DNA of 35,323 nt from JBGRQB01 sp041725875 (GCA_041725875.1 JBGRQB010000021.1:1-35323); one strand, 5' to 3'. Shown: positions 9,509-18,026, counted from the first letter of the stretch. The notes: generated from the sequence alone by a model not told the origin. Made by a program: numbers and translations.

Positions 9509-10339
9509 TTAAGTTGTGATATTGTAATCAGTAAATTTTCCTTTTAATTCTTTTGAAACATCTTTTGCTTCAAGTTCTTTAGTGAACTCCACGCAAAGAT
9601 GGCCGTCAACCAGAATTTTGGCATTGGTATTTAGTTTTGTCAGTTCGTAATACAATTCTTTTCTTTCAGGATGTTTCTTTTTATTTCTGAAATAAGCCCG
9701 CCAGTTTGTTAAAAGTATAAAAGGGTAAAAAAGAATCAGCAGAAGAACCGAAGTGTGGTTTGCGCGAATATGATGGATTTTTTTTATTGTAAATCCGTTT
9801 AATTTAGCCAGATTTCTCAGTTTTTGAATCCCGACTAAAAATAAATGTCCGTAATATAAATTTTCATTATCTCTTTCAGAAAACCAGATACTGTCAATTT
9901 CATTTGGCGGCATAACTTTTCCCGCATATTCACTTTCCGCAAGAAGAATACTTAATTTTGATCGAAGTTTCGAATCGTTGGGAGTTGTAACTAAAAGAGT
10001 TCCTTTTTTCTTTAATATTCTGTTGAATTCTTTGAACAGATTCATCTGATCTGCAATATGTTCAACTCCTTCCTGACACAAAACAAAATCTGCGTAATTA
10101 TCCTTTATTGGCAGGATTTCTGCAAGATCTGCAAATTTGCAGGTAAGACGCTTATCTTTGAAAAAATCAGGAAACAAATCATAAGGCTCAACATCTGCGC
10201 CCATTTCATATAATTGTGAAGAAGAAACACCTGATCCGGCCGGCAAGTCGATTATCTTTTTTCCGGTTAAAGTATTTTTCTGGGATTGAAGAATTTTCCC
10301 AAGATGTATTTTAATATCTTTTGGTCCAAATAGTTTCAT
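9509..10339 (-). CDS. Class I SAM-dependent methyltransferase
   Basis: Soluble Rossmann-fold methyltransferase of 276 residues. The SAM-binding glycine loop is IIDLPAGSGVSSSQLY, and the post-I acidic and motif IV regions are ADFVLCQEGVEHI followed by LLVTTPN, typical of Methyltransf_11/23 proteins. A hydrophobic stretch near residue 205 (SVLLLILFYPFILL) suggests membrane association. A TTG at 10351 would add four residues, but ATG 10339 has GGAG 5 nt upstream and is preferred. It converges on msbA with a 4-nt gap and lies divergent from a glycosyltransferase, so a glycan or lipid substrate is plausible but not shown. Confidence 0.8.
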   Translation of the reverse strand: MKLFGPKDIKIHLGKILQSQKNTLTGKKIIDLPAGSGVSSSQLYEMGADVEPYDLFPDFFKDKRLTCKFADLAEILPIKDNYADFVLCQEGVEHIADQMNLFKEFNRILKKKGTLLVTTPNDSKLRSKLSILLAESEYAGKVMPPNEIDSIWFSERDNENLYYGHLFLVGIQKLRNLAKLNGFTIKKIHHIRANHTSVLLLILFYPFILLTNWRAYFRNKKKHPERKELYYELTKLNTNAKILVDGHLCVEFTKELEAKDVSKELKGKFTDYNITT

Positions 10340-10456
10340 CCTATCTCCCAAATGTGAACAGGCAATTTAATAATTATATATAGGTTTTCAATTTTTTTTT
10401 AACGCGAAAACTGTGTAAATTTATTGTTTCTTTCTAATTACTAAACTATTTGATTA

Positions 10457-11230
10457 ATGGCAGAAATGATAAAGCTAAGTTCGATAATAATTGCAAAAAA
10501 TGAAGAAGCAAATATAGCGCGCTGTATTGAGAGTCAGCTCGAATGTATAGATGAGATAATTGTAATAATTGACAGTAAAACAACTGATAGAACCGAAGAA
10601 ATTGTAAGCTCATACCCGGATGTTAAATATGAAGTTGTGGAGTGGATGGGATTTTCCAAAACAAAACAATATGCAGTTGAAAAAGCTTCAAATGACTGGA
10701 TTTTCTGGATTGATGCTGATGAAGCTGTGCGTCCTGAACTAATTGACGAAATAAAACAACTTAAAACTTCCGAACCGGCATATCCTGTTTACAGTGTTGC
10801 TCGCAGAGCGTATTTTTTAGACAAATGGATTAAACATTCAGGATGGTATCCGGGCAGAGTTGAACGTTTGTTTAACAAGCACAAAGCAGTGTTTAGCGAC
10901 AGTGATGTTCATGAACATCTGGTTTACGAAGGACCGGCAGGAAAATTAAAAAATGATCTTGATCATTTTACCGACCCGAATATTTTTCATTATTTCGAAA
11001 AATTTAATAAATATACTTCACTTGCAGCTGTTCAGTTGCAGAAGAGAGATAAGAAAGTTAAATTGTCTGATATAGTTATTCGTCCGGTTTATATGTTTAT
11101 TAAAATGTATTTTATCAGACGAGGAATTTTGGATGGAACTCACGGATTAATACTTGCAATGCTTTCATCTGCGTATGTATTTACCAAGTATTCAAAATTG
11201 TGGGAACTTCAAGTTAAGGGGAAAGAGTAA
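10457..11230 (+). CDS. Family 2 glycosyltransferase, WaaE/KdtX-like (second copy)
   Basis: GT-A glycosyltransferase of 257 residues, paralogous to the one at 6890: SSIIIAKNEEANIARC, DEIIVIIDSKTTDRT, shared WMGFSK and metal motif IDADEAV, then GWYPGRVERLF. The HEHLVYEG segment matches the corresponding VHEGFV part of its paralogue. The stop overlaps the nadK start by one base (TAATG), so it heads a three-gene unit with nadK and a thioredoxin-like lipoprotein. It begins 117 nt from the divergent methyltransferase start. Likely role is LPS core or another surface glycan; donor and acceptor are unknown. Confidence 0.87.
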   Translation: MAEMIKLSSIIIAKNEEANIARCIESQLECIDEIIVIIDSKTTDRTEEIVSSYPDVKYEVVEWMGFSKTKQYAVEKASNDWIFWIDADEAVRPELIDEIKQLKTSEPAYPVYSVARRAYFLDKWIKHSGWYPGRVERLFNKHKAVFSDSDVHEHLVYEGPAGKLKNDLDHFTDPNIFHYFEKFNKYTSLAAVQLQKRDKKVKLSDIVIRPVYMFIKMYFIRRGILDGTHGLILAMLSSAYVFTKYSKLWELQVKGKE

Positions 11231-12135
11231 TGGTTTTAGGAGTTATTCCTAATCTGACCAAAGATGGTGTTTTTAAGGTAGTGGCATTTTTGGTTGACAG
11301 AATGGAGAAAATGGAATTTGATTTTTTGTTAAGTAAATCTCTGTTAGAGTTTAATAATATTTTTAACAATCCGCTGCCGGAAAATATTTTCAAAGAAGAA
11401 CTGGAAATTGCTGAACAGGCTGATATTATTATTTCCATCGGGGGAGATGGAACTGTTCTTACAATTGCACACCTTGCCCGTAATTTTGATACTCCGATTG
11501 CCGGAGTTAATTTGGGTAAACTCGGATTTCTTGCCGAATATGAAATTAACAGTATCGATAAATTTTTGAATGAAATCAAAAATGGCGAATACAGAATTGG
11601 TGAACGTGTTGCCCTTGAAGGAGAATGCTTAAATTCAGGCAGTGAGTTTTATGCGTTAAATGATATTGTGATTGATAAAGGTATCTGGCCCAAAATGGTT
11701 GAAATGACTATAAAAGCAGATGACGATTATGTGTCCACATTTTCTGCTGACGGACTGGTTATTGCCACACCAACAGGCTCAACCGCATATTCACTTTCTG
11801 CAGGCGGACCAATAGTTTCTCCAAAATCTGATGTTTTTATTCTCGCACCTGTTGCTCCTCATTCACTTACAATGCGTCCACTTGTACTTTCAGGAAAGCA
11901 GACTTTACAGATTACAATTAATGAACATCCTGAAAAAGTGAGAGTCAGCTGTGACGGACAGAGAGTATATAATCTGGATGTTCCTTTAACTATAAAAATT
12001 ACGAGATCAAAGGGAAGCTTGAAGCTGGTTCACACAAAATCTATTAATTACTTTGAAATACTTCGTAAGAAATTTTTCTGGGGACTTGATGTAAGAACTA
12101 TTTCCAACGGAATTAAGGAACTGGATGATGAATAA
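11230..12135 (+). CDS. nadK: NAD kinase
   Basis: Cytoplasmic enzyme that phosphorylates NAD+ to NADP+. The 301-residue protein carries the family motifs IISIGGDGTVL (GGDG, ATP site), GVNLGKLGFLAEY, and the NAD-binding FSADGLVIATPTGSTAYSLS followed by GGPI. LAPVAPHSLTMRP is also characteristic. Length is normal. Overlap with the upstream glycosyltransferase (1 bp) and downstream lipoprotein (11 bp) indicates translational coupling, not a shared pathway. Confidence 0.97.
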   Translation: MVLGVIPNLTKDGVFKVVAFLVDRMEKMEFDFLLSKSLLEFNNIFNNPLPENIFKEELEIAEQADIIISIGGDGTVLTIAHLARNFDTPIAGVNLGKLGFLAEYEINSIDKFLNEIKNGEYRIGERVALEGECLNSGSEFYALNDIVIDKGIWPKMVEMTIKADDDYVSTFSADGLVIATPTGSTAYSLSAGGPIVSPKSDVFILAPVAPHSLTMRPLVLSGKQTLQITINEHPEKVRVSCDGQRVYNLDVPLTIKITRSKGSLKLVHTKSINYFEILRKKFFWGLDVRTISNGIKELDDE

Positions 12136-12637
12136 AATATTCTTGTTGCTTTTATTGTTTTGCTTTGTTGGTTGTTCAAACTTAAACAAAGTTGTTTATG
12201 ACGAAATTGCCGAAAAAAATATTCTGATAGATGAATGTAACAGAGCTACTTTTAACATCGATGAGTTTGAAGACTGGTTCTATAAGGAGTATTCTTCATA
12301 TAAACCAGATGCAGAAACACTCAGGAAAATAGAAGGACAGCTTTTTGATTTTGATATTCTGATTGTTATGGGAACCTGGTGTCATGACAGCAGGAGAGAA
12401 GTGCCGAGAGTTTTTAAAATTCTGGATCACCTTGCTTATCACGAGCCTAAAATCAGACTTGTAAATGTTGATACAAAAAAAAGAAGCAGTGTTATAGATA
12501 CGAAAAAATTAGATATCCAAAGAGTTCCTACAATAATTGTTTATAAAGACAAAGAAGAAGTTGGCAGAATAATAGAAACTCCGGTTGAGAGTCTTGAAAA
12601 AAATTTAGTAAAAATTATTTCCGCAAATCTTGATTAG
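12125..12637 (+). CDS. Thioredoxin-fold lipoprotein with WCHDS in place of CxxC
   Basis: Probable periplasm-facing lipoprotein of 170 residues. A short signal peptide (KIFLLLLLFCFVG) ends at Cys17, a lipobox with Phe at -3. The mature part has a thioredoxin fold: DILIVMGTWCHDSRREVP aligns with the redox helix and VPTIIVY carries the cis-proline. The active site has only one cysteine (C86 in W-C-H-D-S), so it cannot act as a dithiol oxidoreductase. The start may be ATG 12125 or 12128; AGGA lies upstream of both. Its stop overlaps the convergent recG stop by 4 nt. The function is unknown; a monothiol or binding role is inferred. Confidence 0.75.
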   Translation: MMNKIFLLLLLFCFVGCSNLNKVVYDEIAEKNILIDECNRATFNIDEFEDWFYKEYSSYKPDAETLRKIEGQLFDFDILIVMGTWCHDSRREVPRVFKILDHLAYHEPKIRLVNVDTKKRSSVIDTKKLDIQRVPTIIVYKDKEEVGRIIETPVESLEKNLVKIISANLD

Positions 12638-14817
12638 CCAATCTGAGATAAAATAATATTTTCACGGTAATGTCTCATCAAAATTTCTTTTAGAATTTTA
12701 TTATCAGGCAGTTTCATACTCGGATCTGCTTCAACCAGACTAAAAGCTGCTTGTTTTGCATCCACTAAAATATTTTGGTCTTCAGTAAGATTAGAATACA
12801 TCAGTGCAGGTAAGCCGCTTTGTTCCGTTCCAAAAATATTTCCGGGTCCGCGCAGTTTCAAATCAATTTCAGAAAGATCAAATCCGCTTGAAGTTTTTAC
12901 CATTGAATTCAATCTGATTGCTGATTTGTGTCGCTCAATTTCCGCACGGGAAAGATATTCAAAATCAAAATTCATAGTGTTTGATTTTGTTGCAAATTGT
13001 TCTTTTGTAACAAGAATGCAATAGGCTTTTTTATCACTTCGTCCCACTCTTCCGCGTAGCTGGTGAAGCTGCGATAACCCAAATCTGTGGGCATCATTAA
13101 TTAAAATAATGTTTGCATCTGGAATATCTATTCCGACTTCTATAACTGTGGTTGAAATAAGAATGTCAAACTCTTTAGCGGCAAATCGTAACATTGCATC
13201 TTCTTTTTCCTGCCATTTCATTCTGCCGTGGAGGAGTCCGACTTTATAATTCTTAAAATAAGTTTCCTTTAATTCCGCAAATTGTTCTTCGGCAGCTTTC
13301 AGATCGAGTTTTTCTGATTCTTCCACAAGTGGGTACACAATATAACTCTGGTATCCTTCTGCAATTTTATCAGTGATAAATTTATAAATATCAGGAAGTT
13401 TATTTTCTCCTCTGAGGGCTGTCTGAATCGGTTTTCTGTTGGCAGGCAGCATATCAATCAATGAAAGATCTAAATCGCCATACACAGTCATTGAAAGGGT
13501 TCTGGGAATAGGGGTTGCGGTCATCACCAGAACATCGGGAGAAATGTTTTTATTTATAAGTTTTGAGCGCTGCAAAACACCAAAGCGGTGCTGTTCATCA
13601 ATTACTGCCAGACCTAAATTCTTAAATGAAACAGTATCTTCCAGAACCGCGTGTGTTCCAATTACAATATCAACATTTCCTTCACCAATCTCTTCAAGCG
13701 ATTTTTTCTTTGCCTTTGATTTTGGGCCGCCAAGCAGAAGCTCTGTCCTTACTCCCGTCTCTTTCAGCATATTTGTAATGTTTTTGAAATGCTGCGAAGC
13801 CAGAATTTCAGTCGGAGCCATAATAGCGCACTGGTAACCATTTTCAATTGCAATAAGCATTGCAATAAGCGCCACAATTGTTTTTCCGCTTCCAACATCA
13901 CCTTGTACAAGTCGGTTCATCGGTTTTGGCAGAGCCATATCGACTTTTATTTCGGAAAGAACTTTAAGCTGTGCTTCCGTTAACTGAAACGGAAGTGACT
14001 TGTAAAAATTGCTTACGAGATTTCCTTTTATCTTAAATTGATGTCCGGAAATTTTATTGCTTCTAATTTCTTTTTTTAATGCAACAAGGCATTCTATGTA
14101 GAAGAGTTCTTCAAACTTAAATCTGTTTCTGGCAAGTTTCAGTTTTTCGTGAGATTCAGGCAGATGTAAATTTCTTACTGCTTCCCAGATCGGCATCAGG
14201 TTATGTTCTTTTACAACCTTCTCAGGCATTGTTTCCGTAAGGTATTGCGAATATTCTTCAACTGCATTTCTCAGAATATTCCGCATTCCAATGTCGCCAA
14301 GTTTACCTGATTTTAATTCCTTGGGAATTCTGTAAAAAGGAATGATTTTTCCGGTATTCTTAAATTCTTCCGATTCTTCTTCTTCAATTCTGTCAAAATC
14401 AGGATGTGAGAATTGCAGACTCCCATATTTGGTAATTGAAGGTTTTGCCGAGATAGCGTAAAATTCACCCGGATTAAAACGGTTTTTGAAATACTTTACT
14501 CCCTGAAACCAAACGCAGTCAAAAGTACCTTCGTTATCAACAAAACTTACTTTGAAGAATTGTTTTTTGTGGTAACGTACATGATCTTTAGCCGTTACCT
14601 TGCCGATAATTGTTACCTCTCCGTCATATCCGTTATTGATATATTGGAAAACTTTGTTGGAATCAATCAGAGTTGAACGATCCAGATATCTTGTTGGAAA
14701 ATAATATAGCAAATCATAAATTGTTTCAATTCCGATATCTGAAAATGCTTTTGCCCGTTTTTCTCCGACTGAGTTCAGGTAATGTACAGATTGTGTCAGT
14801 GAAGAATGTATACCCAT
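12634..14817 (-). CDS. recG: ATP-dependent DNA helicase RecG
   Basis: Branch-migration helicase that remodels stalled forks and Holliday junctions. The 727-residue protein has the wedge/OB domain (about 60-160) and a superfamily 2 helicase core: Walker A GDVGSGKT, MAPTEILA, the DExH box DEQHRFG, MTATPIPRT, GLLHGRMK, TTVIEVGIDIPDA and LHQLRGRVGR. The TRG-like C-terminal region is present (LKLRGPGNIFGTEQSG). Length is slightly above the usual 690. It appears monocistronic, with a candidate promoter upstream at 14839-14869. Confidence 0.97.
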   Translation of the reverse strand: MGIHSSLTQSVHYLNSVGEKRAKAFSDIGIETIYDLLYYFPTRYLDRSTLIDSNKVFQYINNGYDGEVTIIGKVTAKDHVRYHKKQFFKVSFVDNEGTFDCVWFQGVKYFKNRFNPGEFYAISAKPSITKYGSLQFSHPDFDRIEEEESEEFKNTGKIIPFYRIPKELKSGKLGDIGMRNILRNAVEEYSQYLTETMPEKVVKEHNLMPIWEAVRNLHLPESHEKLKLARNRFKFEELFYIECLVALKKEIRSNKISGHQFKIKGNLVSNFYKSLPFQLTEAQLKVLSEIKVDMALPKPMNRLVQGDVGSGKTIVALIAMLIAIENGYQCAIMAPTEILASQHFKNITNMLKETGVRTELLLGGPKSKAKKKSLEEIGEGNVDIVIGTHAVLEDTVSFKNLGLAVIDEQHRFGVLQRSKLINKNISPDVLVMTATPIPRTLSMTVYGDLDLSLIDMLPANRKPIQTALRGENKLPDIYKFITDKIAEGYQSYIVYPLVEESEKLDLKAAEEQFAELKETYFKNYKVGLLHGRMKWQEKEDAMLRFAAKEFDILISTTVIEVGIDIPDANIILINDAHRFGLSQLHQLRGRVGRSDKKAYCILVTKEQFATKSNTMNFDFEYLSRAEIERHKSAIRLNSMVKTSSGFDLSEIDLKLRGPGNIFGTEQSGLPALMYSNLTEDQNILVDAKQAAFSLVEADPSMKLPDNKILKEILMRHYRENIILSQIG

Positions 14818-14838
14818 AATCCTGATAAAAATTTTTAC

Positions 14839-14869
14839 GCAAGATAGAATAAAGTTATAAGTTTATCAA
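14839..14869 (-). promoter_or_regulatory. Candidate promoter for recG
   Basis: On the minus strand, TTG (14867-14869) is followed after exactly 20 nt by TATCTTGC (14839-14846). This resembles the Bacteroidota pattern TTG-N20-TAnnTTTG, but the last three bases of the -7 element match poorly. The 109-nt gap (14818-14926) holds nothing else obvious. Confidence 0.35.
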
Positions 14870-14926
14870 GTTCTAAATAGATTGAGAGTGAATGGAGTAA
14901 GGGATTGTGAAATTTCAGAAAAGAAA

Positions 14927-15310
14927 TTATGGCTCTTTTATATGATCTAAAATATCTCCTTTCCGACATTTGTTTGTGAGAAAGTTTTTCAACAGGTCGC
15001 GATGTTTTTGTAACTCGCTAATTTGTTTTTCCAGTTCAGCAAGTTTTTCGTTGATAATTTTAATTTGCGAGTTAGTGTCCAGATCATCATTAATTATTGA
15101 TTTTATCACATTTTTACATTCGTTTAATGTAAAGCCAAGTTTTTTCATTTCCTGAATTAGTTCGAGGCGGGCAATATTTTTTTCGCTGTAGTCTTTATAG
15201 TTATTAAATTGAGAAGGACGCGTAACTCCGCAAAGCAAACCAAACTTTTCATAATATCTGATTGTATCTTTTGATAACCCTGAAATTTTAACTAATTCGC
15301 CTATTTTCAT
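14927..15310 (-). CDS. MerR-family transcriptional regulator
   Basis: DNA-binding regulator of 127 residues. The N-terminal winged helix-turn-helix is canonical (MKIGELVKISGLSKDTIRYY, then EKFGLL), followed by a long dimerisation helix (about 80-115, LAELEKQISELQKHRDLL). The C-terminal tail is short, with a lone cysteine (NKCRKGD), and lacks the paired-cysteine metal loop of CueR or ZntR. The effector is therefore unclear. It is divergent from the SDR gene, and a promoter with an elongated spacer lies between them, so direct control of the SDR is likely. Confidence 0.9.
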   Translation of the reverse strand: MKIGELVKISGLSKDTIRYYEKFGLLCGVTRPSQFNNYKDYSEKNIARLELIQEMKKLGFTLNECKNVIKSIINDDLDTNSQIKIINEKLAELEKQISELQKHRDLLKNFLTNKCRKGDILDHIKEP

Positions 15311-15319
15311 ATTTTTCTC

Positions 15320-15351
15320 TTGACCGTAGCCTATACTCCACTGTTTATCTT
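15320..15351 (+). promoter_or_regulatory. MerR-type promoter/operator with 20-bp spacer upstream of the SDR gene
   Basis: TTGACC (15320-15325) and TATCTT (15346-15351) are separated by 20 bp, the over-long spacing that MerR regulators correct by twisting DNA. Partly symmetric half-sites GTAG (15326-15329) and CTCC (15336-15339) lie in the spacer, but the dyad is imperfect. Transcription would start near 15358, about 30 nt before the SDR start. Confidence 0.5.
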
Positions 15352-15388
15352 TGAGAAAGTAATAAAAAAAATATTGAAAAGGAATTGG

Positions 15389-16249
15389 ATGATGACTGAT
15401 AAAACGGTTTTAATTACTGGAGCAACCGACGGGATCGGGAAAGCAACTGCATTGTTATTTGCCCGACAAAAATATAATATTCATTTGGTTGCAAGAAACA
15501 GAGATAAAGGAAACGAATTGCTAGAAAAGATAAATAGTTTGTATCCTGAAGGGGAACACAAGTTATTTCTGACAGATTTGAGCGATATAAAATCAACAGA
15601 AGAATTTTTAGAAGGGTACTCAAAAACACAGCAAAAACTTGATAAACTGATTTTATGTGCGGGAGTGTTTGTTTCCGGAAATAGTGTTAATAATAAGGGG
15701 CTTGATTTAACATTTGTTGTGAATTACTTATCACGTTATATGTTTGTTGCCAAACTTTCACATCTTCTTGAAAAGAGCGGAGATGCAAAAGTAATCTATC
15801 TTGGAGGATCGAGATTTGTAAATATCAGTTATGATGATATTTCAAATCCCAAGTACAATAAAATGTTTGCAATCTGGCAGGCTTCTACAGCAAGTGCTTT
15901 TATGGCAAGTTTTTTAGATAATCCTGAGAGAAATGTCAGACACATATATTGGTGTCCGGGAATAGTTAATACAGCGCTTGTAAAATCGCAGTCATATTTG
16001 ATGCAAAAATTGAGCGCACTTTTTGGTATGATTGAACCGGAAGTAGCTGCTGATAATTTATGGAATATAATTGCGAATGAAAATCACAACTTTTTTATAA
16101 AAAGAAAGGGAAAAGATCTTCCTAAAAAAATTGTGAATAATAAATTTCAGTTTGAAAGATTGATGGAATTTTCAGCACAAATTACAAAAGTAAAAATGCC
16201 GGGACGGGTAAGCCTTGTTGAAAAGGTTAAAGCAAAAAGCATAATCTAA
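15389..16249 (+). CDS. SDR-fold protein lacking the catalytic YxxxK motif
   Basis: Short-chain dehydrogenase-type Rossmann protein of 286 residues. The cofactor loop TGATDGIG and an NNAG-like strand LILCAGVF are intact, and LARN-like HLVARNRDKG suggests NADP preference. The expected YxxxK is missing: the aligned stretch is AIWQASTASAFMA (W163 to T167), with no Tyr-Lys pair four apart nearby. It may bind a cofactor without ordinary SDR catalysis. The frame is open to 15320, but ATG 15389 has AAGGA 5 nt upstream, and the upstream extension would include the promoter. Regulated, probably, by the divergent MerR protein. Confidence 0.82.
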   Translation: MMTDKTVLITGATDGIGKATALLFARQKYNIHLVARNRDKGNELLEKINSLYPEGEHKLFLTDLSDIKSTEEFLEGYSKTQQKLDKLILCAGVFVSGNSVNNKGLDLTFVVNYLSRYMFVAKLSHLLEKSGDAKVIYLGGSRFVNISYDDISNPKYNKMFAIWQASTASAFMASFLDNPERNVRHIYWCPGIVNTALVKSQSYLMQKLSALFGMIEPEVAADNLWNIIANENHNFFIKRKGKDLPKKIVNNKFQFERLMEFSAQITKVKMPGRVSLVEKVKAKSII

Positions 16250-16273
16250 GAATTGCTTTCGGCTTTAACCTTT
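16222..16273. terminator. Inverted repeat, probable bidirectional terminator between SDR gene and gpsA
   Basis: Perfect 12-bp arms AAAGGTTAAAGC (16222-16233) and GCTTTAACCTTT (16262-16273) enclose a 2x2 internal loop, an inner 6-bp stem (16236-16241 with 16254-16259) and a 12-nt loop. The left arm lies inside the end of the SDR coding region. There is no long T-run beyond the stem, so termination is inferred from its position between convergent genes. Confidence 0.5.
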
Positions 16274-16295
16274 AAACTCTTGAATGTAAATTGAT

Positions 16296-17294
16296 TTATA
16301 TTTCCGGTTTCATTTCACGATCCATCAATTCGTATGTGGCAATAACCGGATCTTTATCTTCAAACAGTGCCTGATAAACAGCATTTATTATTGGTGTTTC
16401 AATTCCAACTTTCTGTGCCAGCTGATATGCAGAACGACAAGTTTCAACACCTTCAGCAACCATATTCATCGATTCAATAATATCTTTCAGCTTCATTCCG
16501 CTTCCCAGTTTTTCACCAACAAAACGGTTACGACTGTGCTGACTTCCGCAGGTTACAATCAAGTCACCCATTCCGGAGAGACCGGAAAAAGTTTCAGGTT
16601 TTGCGCCAAGAGCAACACCAAGTTTTGAAATTTCAAACAACCCGCGGGTAATTATGGCTGCTTTTGTATTGTCGCCAAATTTTGCTCCGTCACAAACACC
16701 TGCACCAATTGCAATAATATTTTTAAGTGCTCCGCCAAGTTCCACGCCAACAACATCAGTAGAGGAATATACTCTGAAGTAGGAAGTCATAAAGGCACCC
16801 TGAATATGCTTTGCAGTATCTTCATTTTTGGCCGCGGCAGTTACTACAGTAGGGATTTTTTTTGAGACTTCTTCTGCGTGACTCGGACCTGAAAGGATAC
16901 CAAGTTTATTTTCGTCAAGCTGAGGAAGTTCATCAAGAATCACCTGATCCATTCTGAGCAGAGTTCCTTTTTCAATTCCTTTTGCAACATTAACAAAAGT
17001 GAGATCTTTAAAATTATAAGATTTCATCTGTTTGAGAACGCTTCTGATAAATTGTGAAGGAACGGAAAGTACAATCATATGCTGATTTGTACAAGCTTCT
17101 TCAATTGAGTTTGTGATTTTCAGATCGTCCGGGAATTTTATTCCGGGAAGGAAAGTTTTGTTTTCGCGTTCGGAAATCAAAGAATCAGCATATTCTTTGT
17201 TGTATTCCCAGAGAGTTACGGAGTGGCCGTTATTATTAAGTAAAAGAGCCAGAGTAGTTCCCCAGCTTCCGGCACCAATAACTGATATATTCAT
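16296..17294 (-). CDS. gpsA: NAD(P)-dependent glycerol-3-phosphate dehydrogenase
   Basis: Reduces dihydroxyacetone phosphate to sn-glycerol 3-phosphate, the phospholipid backbone. The 332-residue protein starts with the Rossmann loop ISVIGAGSWGTTLALLL and has VAKGIEKGT, the catalytic-lysine region GVELGGALKNIIAIGAG and the signature GLSGMGDLIVTC. Length is normal. It starts 5 nt after plsY, whose product uses its glycerol 3-phosphate. This makes a two-step phospholipid module. Confidence 0.97.
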   Translation of the reverse strand: MNISVIGAGSWGTTLALLLNNNGHSVTLWEYNKEYADSLISERENKTFLPGIKFPDDLKITNSIEEACTNQHMIVLSVPSQFIRSVLKQMKSYNFKDLTFVNVAKGIEKGTLLRMDQVILDELPQLDENKLGILSGPSHAEEVSKKIPTVVTAAAKNEDTAKHIQGAFMTSYFRVYSSTDVVGVELGGALKNIIAIGAGVCDGAKFGDNTKAAIITRGLFEISKLGVALGAKPETFSGLSGMGDLIVTCGSQHSRNRFVGEKLGSGMKLKDIIESMNMVAEGVETCRSAYQLAQKVGIETPIINAVYQALFEDKDPVIATYELMDREMKPEI

Positions 17295-17299
17295 AAATT

Positions 17300-17962
17300 T
17301 TATTTGCTTTTCTTAAAGGAGATTTTTCTTTCAGTACCTTGCAATAATCTGCTTACATTGGCTCTGTGAGTATATAAGACAAGAAATGCAATTATAATAG
17401 TAAAAGGTAAAGCAGTGTGATAGCCTATGATATCAACGTTAAACAGATTTTCTCTCACAACCATAATAAGCGGAAGTGAAAAAGCCGCAGTGATTGATCC
17501 AAGAGAAATATATCTTGAGAAAGTAACTACAACTATAAAAATACCAAATGCAAGAAGGATATCTATTGTTACAACCGCAAGAAGAAATCCTAAAGCTGTA
17601 GCAATACCTTTTCCGCCTTTAAATCCGGCAAATATAGTCCAGATATGTCCCACAACAGCTGACAGTCCGGCTAAAATCTGAATTAATGTAAAATCGTCGA
17701 AAGGAGTTATATTGTTAAAAGGTATGTTTCCGTAGTGGAGACGTGAAATAAGAATAACAGCAATAGCGCCTTTTAATGCATCGAGAAGAATGGTAAGAGT
17801 TCCATATTTCCAACCAAGAACTCTGAACACATTTGTACCACCGGCGTTTCCGCTTCCATGTTCACGAATATCTATACCACGTGCCAATTTACTGATTATT
17901 ATGGCTGTAGGAATGGAGCCAACAATATAAGAGAGTAATATTATAAGTAAAAACAAATACAT
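17300..17962 (-). CDS. plsY: Glycerol-3-phosphate acyltransferase PlsY
   Basis: Inner-membrane enzyme that transfers an acyl group from acyl phosphate to glycerol 3-phosphate, the first step of phosphatidic acid synthesis. The 220-residue protein has several hydrophobic helices and the conserved loops HGSGNAGGTNVFRVLG and GFKGGKGIATALG. It sits directly upstream of gpsA and has a candidate promoter at 17992-18022. The TGGAG ribosome site is 11 nt before the ATG, a little distant. Confidence 0.95.
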   Translation of the reverse strand: MYLFLLIILLSYIVGSIPTAIIISKLARGIDIREHGSGNAGGTNVFRVLGWKYGTLTILLDALKGAIAVILISRLHYGNIPFNNITPFDDFTLIQILAGLSAVVGHIWTIFAGFKGGKGIATALGFLLAVVTIDILLAFGIFIVVVTFSRYISLGSITAAFSLPLIMVVRENLFNVDIIGYHTALPFTIIIAFLVLYTHRANVSRLLQGTERKISFKKSK

Positions 17963-17991
17963 TTAACAAATTTCTCCATTTCGTAAGTCTA

Positions 17992-18022
17992 TAAAACTAT
18001 TGAAATTCTTGGATATAAACAA
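17992..18022 (-). promoter_or_regulatory. Candidate Bacteroidota-type promoter for plsY-gpsA
   Basis: On the minus strand TTG (18020-18022), 20 nt, then TAGTTTTA (17992-17999), which matches TAnnTTTG except for the final base. Transcription would start about 20 nt before the plsY ATG. One arm of a long-range inverted repeat ends 4 nt upstream. Confidence 0.5.
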
Positions 18023-18026
18023 CTCC

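Noticed and set aside
13439..13837. Plus-strand 132-residue frame inside recG
   Set aside because: It is the antisense shadow of a strongly conserved helicase and shows no domain.
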